Origin: an uncultured Flavobacteriales bacterium
GTDB taxonomy: Bacteria > Bacteroidota > Bacteroidia > Flavobacteriales > Crocinitomicaceae
Assembly (NCBI GenBank): GCA_946479985.1
Contig: CAMLIF010000002.1
Span: 1 to 64,000 of the forward strand
Direction of reading: 5' to 3'
Length of the DNA stretch: 64,000 nucleotides
Positions 59,752 to 64,000 of the stretch are shown in pieces (position 1 is the stretch's first letter; each line of letters begins with the position of its first letter). Under the pieces are notes generated by a model. The model was not told the origin of the DNA. It was given only the letters and a program-made list of their open reading frames with translations, and did no database searches. Both the position numbers and the translations under genes were made by a program.

Positions 59752-60567
59752 ATGACGAACAAAAAAAACGAAACTATATCTTCGGACCCACGATTGGCAG
59801 CTTTCGAGCGCCTGCTGACTATCATGGACGACTTACGGGCAAAATGCCCATGGGATATGAAGCAAACATTTGAAACATTACGACACTTAACGATAGAAGA
59901 AACCTATGAACTTGGTGATGCAATTGTTCAGGAAGACCTTCAGGCTATCAAAGGAGAAATCGGCGATTTGTTCCTGCACATGGTTTTTTACTGCAAATTG
60001 GGCGAAGAACAGGGAGCATTTGATGTAACAACTGTTTTAAATGCCATTTGCGATAAACTGGTTTTCCGTCACCCCCACATTTATAGTGACACAAAAGCAG
60101 AAACAGAAGCAGAAGTAAAAGCCAACTGGGAAAAATTAAAACTCAAAGAAGGTAAAAAAAGTGTTCTGGAGGGAGTTCCAAGCGGATTAGCTTCATTGGT
60201 TAAAGCAATGAGAATCCAGGAAAAAGTACGCGGTATAGGTTTCGACTGGGACAATGCAGAACAAGTAAAAGAAAAACTTGAGGAAGAGCAGAACGAATTA
60301 GATGAGGCCATTTCAACCGGTGATCAGACACACATCGAAGAAGAATTCGGAGACGTTTTATTTGCTTTGGTAAATTATTCCCGGTTCATTGATGTGAACC
60401 CCGATACTGCACTTTCGAAAGCAAACAACAAGTTTATTACCCGGTTCAAATTAATGGAAGAACTTGTTGCCAAAGAAAACAAACAGCTGAGTGACATGCA
60501 GTTAGCAGAAATGGATATTTACTGGGATCGGGCAAAGCTAATCTTAAGACAGGAGAAAGATTCATGA
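59752..60567 (+). CDS. mazG: Nucleoside triphosphate pyrophosphohydrolase MazG
   Basis: 271 residues from ATG 59752 (MTNKKNETISSDPRL). Two MazG domains in tandem: EETYELGDAIVQEDLQAIKGEIGDLFLHMVF (about 60-90) and EEEQNELDEAISTGDQTHIEEEFGDVLFALVNY, each with the E-x-x-E...E-x-x-D metal site. Hydrolyses NTPs to NMP and pyrophosphate, cleaning the pool of altered nucleotides. Complete. It diverges from the PagL-like gene. Confidence 0.95.
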   Translation: MTNKKNETISSDPRLAAFERLLTIMDDLRAKCPWDMKQTFETLRHLTIEETYELGDAIVQEDLQAIKGEIGDLFLHMVFYCKLGEEQGAFDVTTVLNAICDKLVFRHPHIYSDTKAETEAEVKANWEKLKLKEGKKSVLEGVPSGLASLVKAMRIQEKVRGIGFDWDNAEQVKEKLEEEQNELDEAISTGDQTHIEEEFGDVLFALVNYSRFIDVNPDTALSKANNKFITRFKLMEELVAKENKQLSDMQLAEMDIYWDRAKLILRQEKDS

Positions 60568-60639
60568 CTAAGTTTTAACGTAAACAAACTACCGTACAAT
60601 CAACAAAACTACCGTTTATTCAAATCGTTGTTAAATTAA

Positions 60640-60669
60640 TTGTTAACTGGAGTTAAAAGATTAAATTCG
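60640..60669 (+). promoter_or_regulatory. Promoter of the TonB-dependent receptor
   Basis: TTG (60640-60642), 19 nt, TAAATTCG (60662-60669), 7 of 8 at -7. The ATG is 35 nt downstream. Confidence 0.6.
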
Positions 60670-60704
60670 TTCCTCCATACTAATACTCTTTCAGTTAAAA
60701 CTAT

Positions 60705-63044
60705 ATGAAGATCAAACTTATATTCCTTTTTTCCTTGTTCAGTATCTCATTTGGGTTCTCCCAGGAACATATCGTACGCGGCTATTTATTCGACGATGAT
60801 AATGGAGAAGCAGTTCCGTTCGAGCAGGTAATATTGATTCCAACAAATAAATCACAAGCAATTTTAGGAGCCTCTGCAGCGGTTGATGGGTTATTCTCCA
60901 TTGCTAAAGTACCGATGGGAACTTATTTACTTCGGGTTGCAAGTTCAGAATACGCAGTTTACGAAAAAGAAGTGGTGGTTTCTCAACCGAAAGGAATTAC
61001 TGAGATTACGATTAATCTTGTTGTTCCTGACAAAAACAAGTTGGGTGAAGTTGTCATTTCGGGTGAATTACATGCAAAAGCTACTGAAGTTTTGATGTCT
61101 CAGGTGAAATTTGATAAACACGGTGTTGAACGAGTTCCATCGGTGGGTGGTGAAAATGATGTTGTGGCAGCATTTTCGGTAACTCCGGGTGTTGTTACTA
61201 CCGGTGACCAGGGTGGACAATTATATGTTCGTGGTGGTACACCAATTCAAAATAAAGTTTTACTGGATGGTATGACCATTTACAATCCGTTCCATACAAT
61301 CGGGTTTTTCTCAATCTTCGAAACGGAATTAATTCAGAACGTAGATATTTATACCGGAGGTTTTGACGCAAAATATGGGGGAAGAATTTCATCCGTAATG
61401 GACATTACCTACAGAGACGGAAACAAAAAACAACTGGGAGGCAAAGTCTCGTTATCACCTTTCTTAGGAAAATTAGTTTTGGAAGGCCCGGTTTACAAAT
61501 CAAAATCAGGCAGAGGAGGCGGATCGTTTATCTTTTCCGGAAAGCACTCCTTATTGGATTATACATCAAAATCACTATACAGAGGCGTAAACAACGGGAA
61601 CGGCTTGCCTTACAATTTCACTGATTTATATGGTAAAGTAACACTCTCATCCGGACAAGGATCTAAATTTTCGTTCTTCGGATTCCACAACAACGATAAT
61701 ACAGAGTATTACGGTGTTGCCAATTTAGGATTTACGCAAGGCGGCGGCGGAATGAACTTTACATTGGTTCCGAATGGTTCCCCAACTATTATCAGAGGCC
61801 ACATGAATGTTTCCAATTACAAAACAACATTCCAGGAAACAGCAAACTACGAGCGCTTCAGTTCTATTCAGGGTGCCGACCTTGGTTTCGATTTTACTTA
61901 CTTTTTGAAAGCTGACGGAAGAATTGATTACGGATTGAACATGAACGTGTTCGCTACAAACTTCGTTACATACAATGAAGCTGCTTCTAAAATTGAAGCA
62001 CGAAACAATAGTACAGAAATCGGTGCCTACATCAATTACAAGTATGTAAATCCTCGTTTTGTAATACAACCGGGGCTTCGTGTTCAGGCCTATGCTTCAT
62101 TAGGAACTATTTCTGTAGAACCAAGAATCGGAATCAAATACAATGCTACTGACAGACTTCGTTTGAAACTTTCCGGAGGGCGTTACACTCAAAACTTTAC
62201 TTCAGCTTCTTCAGACAGAGATGTTGTAAACTTGTTTAACGGGCTTTTAAGTGCGCCTACAAATGTTCAGCAAGAATTCATTACAGAATTCGGAAAAGTT
62301 AAAAACCCGAAGAACGGATTGCAAATTTCCTATCATGCAATTGTTGGTACCGAATACGATTTAACTTCAAACCTGAGCCTGAATGTGGAGCTATACTACA
62401 AATATTTCCCTCAGCTAAGTAACATCAATACATTCAAAATTTACGAGGATATCTCTGATTTTGCTGATAAAGATGATATTGAAAAGAAAGATTTCCTTAT
62501 TGAATCGGGGCAGACTTACGGAGCCGATTTATTGCTGAAATACAACAAAGGGCGTTTATTCCTTTGGGGAGTTTATTCATACGGTCACTCTACACGCTGG
62601 AACGGTTTTGAAACATACTACCCCGTTTTCGACAGAAGACACAACGTGAATCTTGTTGGTTCGTATTTATTCGGAGCAAAGAAAACGCTGGAATTAAATA
62701 TGCGCTGGAATATCGGTTCAGGATTGCCTTATACACCAACAAGCGGTTTTTACCAATCAGAAAGCTTCAGCGATGGTGCTACAACAGATATCACGCAAAC
62801 TAACTCAACAGGTTACGGGTTAATTTTCGGCGACTTTAACGGTCAGCGTTTACCTTATTACCACCGTTTAGATATTACCATTAAAAAACGTTTCGTATTC
62901 GGTAATAAAACGGAAATGGAATTAGTTGGAAGTGTTACCAACGCCTACAACAGAAAGAATATTTTCTACGTGAATCGCGTAACAAACGAAATAGTTTACC
63001 AATTCCCGATCATGCCAAGTTTCGGCTTGAGTTACAAATTCTAA
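60705..63044 (+). CDS. TonB-dependent receptor with N-terminal regulatory domain
   Basis: 779 residues. Signal peptide MKIKLIFLFSLFSISFGFS. A carboxypeptidase-like regulatory domain (about 22-105; VRGYLFDDDNGEAVPFEQVIL) precedes the plug (about 118-230) with SVTPGVVTTGDQGGQLYVRGGTP and LLDGMTIYNPFHTIGFFS. A barrel follows and ends FGLSYKF. No SusD-like partner follows, so it is not a Sus pair. Ligand unknown; the barrel lacks any telltale siderophore motif. A full promoter and terminator make it a single-gene unit. Confidence 0.93.
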   Translation: MKIKLIFLFSLFSISFGFSQEHIVRGYLFDDDNGEAVPFEQVILIPTNKSQAILGASAAVDGLFSIAKVPMGTYLLRVASSEYAVYEKEVVVSQPKGITEITINLVVPDKNKLGEVVISGELHAKATEVLMSQVKFDKHGVERVPSVGGENDVVAAFSVTPGVVTTGDQGGQLYVRGGTPIQNKVLLDGMTIYNPFHTIGFFSIFETELIQNVDIYTGGFDAKYGGRISSVMDITYRDGNKKQLGGKVSLSPFLGKLVLEGPVYKSKSGRGGGSFIFSGKHSLLDYTSKSLYRGVNNGNGLPYNFTDLYGKVTLSSGQGSKFSFFGFHNNDNTEYYGVANLGFTQGGGGMNFTLVPNGSPTIIRGHMNVSNYKTTFQETANYERFSSIQGADLGFDFTYFLKADGRIDYGLNMNVFATNFVTYNEAASKIEARNNSTEIGAYINYKYVNPRFVIQPGLRVQAYASLGTISVEPRIGIKYNATDRLRLKLSGGRYTQNFTSASSDRDVVNLFNGLLSAPTNVQQEFITEFGKVKNPKNGLQISYHAIVGTEYDLTSNLSLNVELYYKYFPQLSNINTFKIYEDISDFADKDDIEKKDFLIESGQTYGADLLLKYNKGRLFLWGVYSYGHSTRWNGFETYYPVFDRRHNVNLVGSYLFGAKKTLELNMRWNIGSGLPYTPTSGFYQSESFSDGATTDITQTNSTGYGLIFGDFNGQRLPYYHRLDITIKKRFVFGNKTEMELVGSVTNAYNRKNIFYVNRVTNEIVYQFPIMPSFGLSYKF

Positions 63045-63062
63045 CAGAAATTCAAAATAATG

Positions 63063-63092
63063 AAAGGCTTCACATGGGTGAAGCCTTTTTTT
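63063..63092 (+). terminator. Terminator after the receptor gene
   Basis: AAAGGCTTCAC (63063-63073) and GTGAAGCCTTT (63078-63088) are perfectly paired, loop ATGG, then T. Confidence 0.93.
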
Positions 63093-63102
63093 ATTCAATA
63101 AA

Positions 63103-63132
63103 TTGAAGTTTGTTTTAAAGTAGTTATATTTA
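63103..63132 (+). promoter_or_regulatory. Promoter of the last secreted pair
   Basis: TTG (63103-63105), 19 nt, TATATTTA (63125-63132), 7 of 8 at -7. The leader to the ATG at 63192 is about 55 nt. Confidence 0.6.
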
Positions 63133-63191
63133 CGACGCAACCCTAAACGATTTTTTCGTTTATAAGTTGAATACTACTAAAAACTACAACT

Positions 63192-63635
63192 ATGTACTAC
63201 GACTTTTTCAATCTGAAGAAGAATTTGAGACTCACCCTGTGCTTTCTCGCTTTTTCTTTTTCCGGTGCAGTTTCATGTCATGCACAAAGTAACCAGGAAC
63301 AAATTACACAGCTCTTGTCACAAAGAGAAGTTCTGTTAAATGAATCCTCAAGCACCTTAGAGGTAGACAAGGAATTATTTAACCTGGGTTATCGTCCGAA
63401 AGCAGCAGTAACCATTGTAGGCAACGGGTTTACTTTCCCGCTCTTCTTACCAGTTTCTCCTAATAAACAAGCTGTTATGGAAAGCCGGATCAAAAGTGTT
63501 TGTCCGTTTCTGCTTACCCTTCAAATAAATGAACAAGATCAAAGCATCATTGCACAATTATCGGAAGCACCCACTCCGGCAATGATCAGAGACATTATTA
63601 TTCACTTTGGATTTGAAGAGTATGAAAACAATTAA
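63192..63635 (+). CDS. Short secreted protein, unknown
   Basis: 147 residues. A charged N-region (MYYDFFNLKKNLR), then the signal peptide core LTLCFLAFSFSGAVSC and cleavage near HAQ. Mature part with an amphipathic helix (NQEQITQLLSQREVLL) and a beta-rich end. No family recognised and no internal repeat, unlike the short proteins at 5.8 and 14.6 kb. Its end overlaps the following secreted-protein gene by 14 nt, so it is probably co-expressed with it. Confidence 0.75.
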   Translation: MYYDFFNLKKNLRLTLCFLAFSFSGAVSCHAQSNQEQITQLLSQREVLLNESSSTLEVDKELFNLGYRPKAAVTIVGNGFTFPLFLPVSPNKQAVMESRIKSVCPFLLTLQINEQDQSIIAQLSEAPTPAMIRDIIIHFGFEEYENN

Positions 63636-64000
63636 AATCAAATTTTTAGGAGTAGTAATTGCTTTATTATGCTCCTTTTCGGCACACAACCAGTGTAATA
63701 CGAACACATCCATCTGTACGCCCGGAACGGCAGGTCCGTTTAACTTTGTAAGTCCCGGTCCTTATGTGAGCTCATGTCTCGATTTCTGGGGACCGAATAT
63801 GGGATACATTATTCTTCACATTACATCGAGCGGACCGTTAAACATGTTAATCGACGGAAATTCATCCTCAGGTTTTCTTGACGTAGCCGTATTCAATATT
63901 CCTGCCGGACAGTCACCATGTACAGCGATTCAAAATACTGCAAACGAAATTGGATGTAATTATGCCAGTGCGGCAAGTGGATGTAATCAATTTGGTAATG
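63622..64000 (+). CDS. Secreted protein, N-terminal part only (gene runs off the window)
   Basis: 126 codons visible from ATG 63622 (MKTIKIKFLGVVIALLCSFSAHNQ signal peptide, given here as the opening only). The mature start is Cys-rich (CNTNTSICTPG), then CLDFWGPNMGYIILHIT, SGFLDVAVFN and GCNYASAASGCNQFG. The layout of a CxxxxxxC pair, a beta strand with an ILHIT core, and a later CNYAS resembles the N-terminal modules of the proteins at 3.0-5.8 kb and 15.1-16.5 kb, so it is likely a third large surface protein, sorted by T9SS. The C-terminus is outside the window. Confidence 0.8.
   Translation, partial: MKTIKIKFLGVVIALLCSFSAHNQCNTNTSICTPGTAGPFNFVSPGPYVSSCLDFWGPNMGYIILHITSSGPLNMLIDGNSSSGFLDVAVFNIPAGQSPCTAIQNTANEIGCNYASAASGCNQFGN

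Noticed and set aside
59752..60567. mazG as part of a mazEF toxin-antitoxin system
   Set aside because: No mazE or mazF is present; the two MazG domains are those of a housekeeping pyrophosphohydrolase.
1..64000. CRISPR array, tRNA/rRNA genes, insertion sequences, prophage or integron
   Set aside because: No regularly spaced repeats, no cloverleaf or rRNA sequence, and no transposase, integrase or phage proteins were found.

Overview
The window is a chromosomal segment of a Bacteroidota bacterium, most likely order Flavobacteriales and perhaps close to Fluviicola/Crocinitomicaceae (the genus level is only an impression). The supporting signs are: type IX secretion (T9SS) parts and cargo (PorQ, a PorE-like OmpA protein, two cargos with type A sorting domains, one giant protein with the gliding-motility-associated C-terminal domain); promoters of the TTG-N18/19-TAnnTTTG type; few Shine-Dalgarno sites; a SecA of about 1117 residues; a pdhA-pdhC pair without pdhB; and family-specific proteins (DUF4924, DUF2520, imelysin/HTTM, CWC). 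I see no rRNA, tRNA, CRISPR array, insertion sequence, phage or integrase.

Layout. 0-3 kb: a divergent secreted protein and MerR regulator, then divergent aroB and proline dehydrogenase. 3-11 kb, minus strand: a two-gene secreted-protein pair, then hemF, a LysM/periplasmic-binding fusion and guaA. 11-17.8 kb, plus strand: secA, a second secreted pair, and a DUF2520/KdsC-like phosphatase pair. 17.8-23.4 kb, minus strand: a lipoprotein, outer-membrane barrel and T9SS-cargo operon, and a PcaF-type thiolase. 23.6-26.9 kb: a TPR protein and the PorE-like protein. 27-34 kb: an unknown membrane pair, a thioesterase with a CWC protein, a Fic enzyme fused to an HTH, and a small membrane protein / winged-helix regulator / creD operon. 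34-45 kb: a vWA-like secreted protein, a GlcD-type oxidase, a small-protein/Skp/DUF4924 operon, a SiaC-like protein, a BadF-type kinase, imelysin-HTTM, and a soluble Ser/Thr kinase. 45-54 kb: tag, a PaaY-like hexapeptide protein, an LRR protein with a partner, a cold-shock protein, and pyruvate dehydrogenase E2/E1alpha. 54-64 kb: a phosphodiesterase, porQ, a highly expressed barrel, cmk, an ACT protein, a head-GIN lipoprotein with a PagL-like barrel, mazG, a TonB-dependent receptor, and a third secreted pair cut by the window end.

The strongest undescribed signals are regulatory. A 25-bp element (ACTTTG-N5-CAAAGT followed by AAATGATT) occurs twice in the creD operon, before the first gene and before creD. 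A palindrome and a perfect TATATTTG stand immediately before the Fic gene. At least eight genes carry a perfect TAnnTTTG 3-8 nt before the start codon, which suggests leaderless transcripts. Perfect inverted repeats precede one secreted pair and secA. At three loci a short secreted protein directly precedes a larger secreted protein with a related Cys-rich N-terminal domain.
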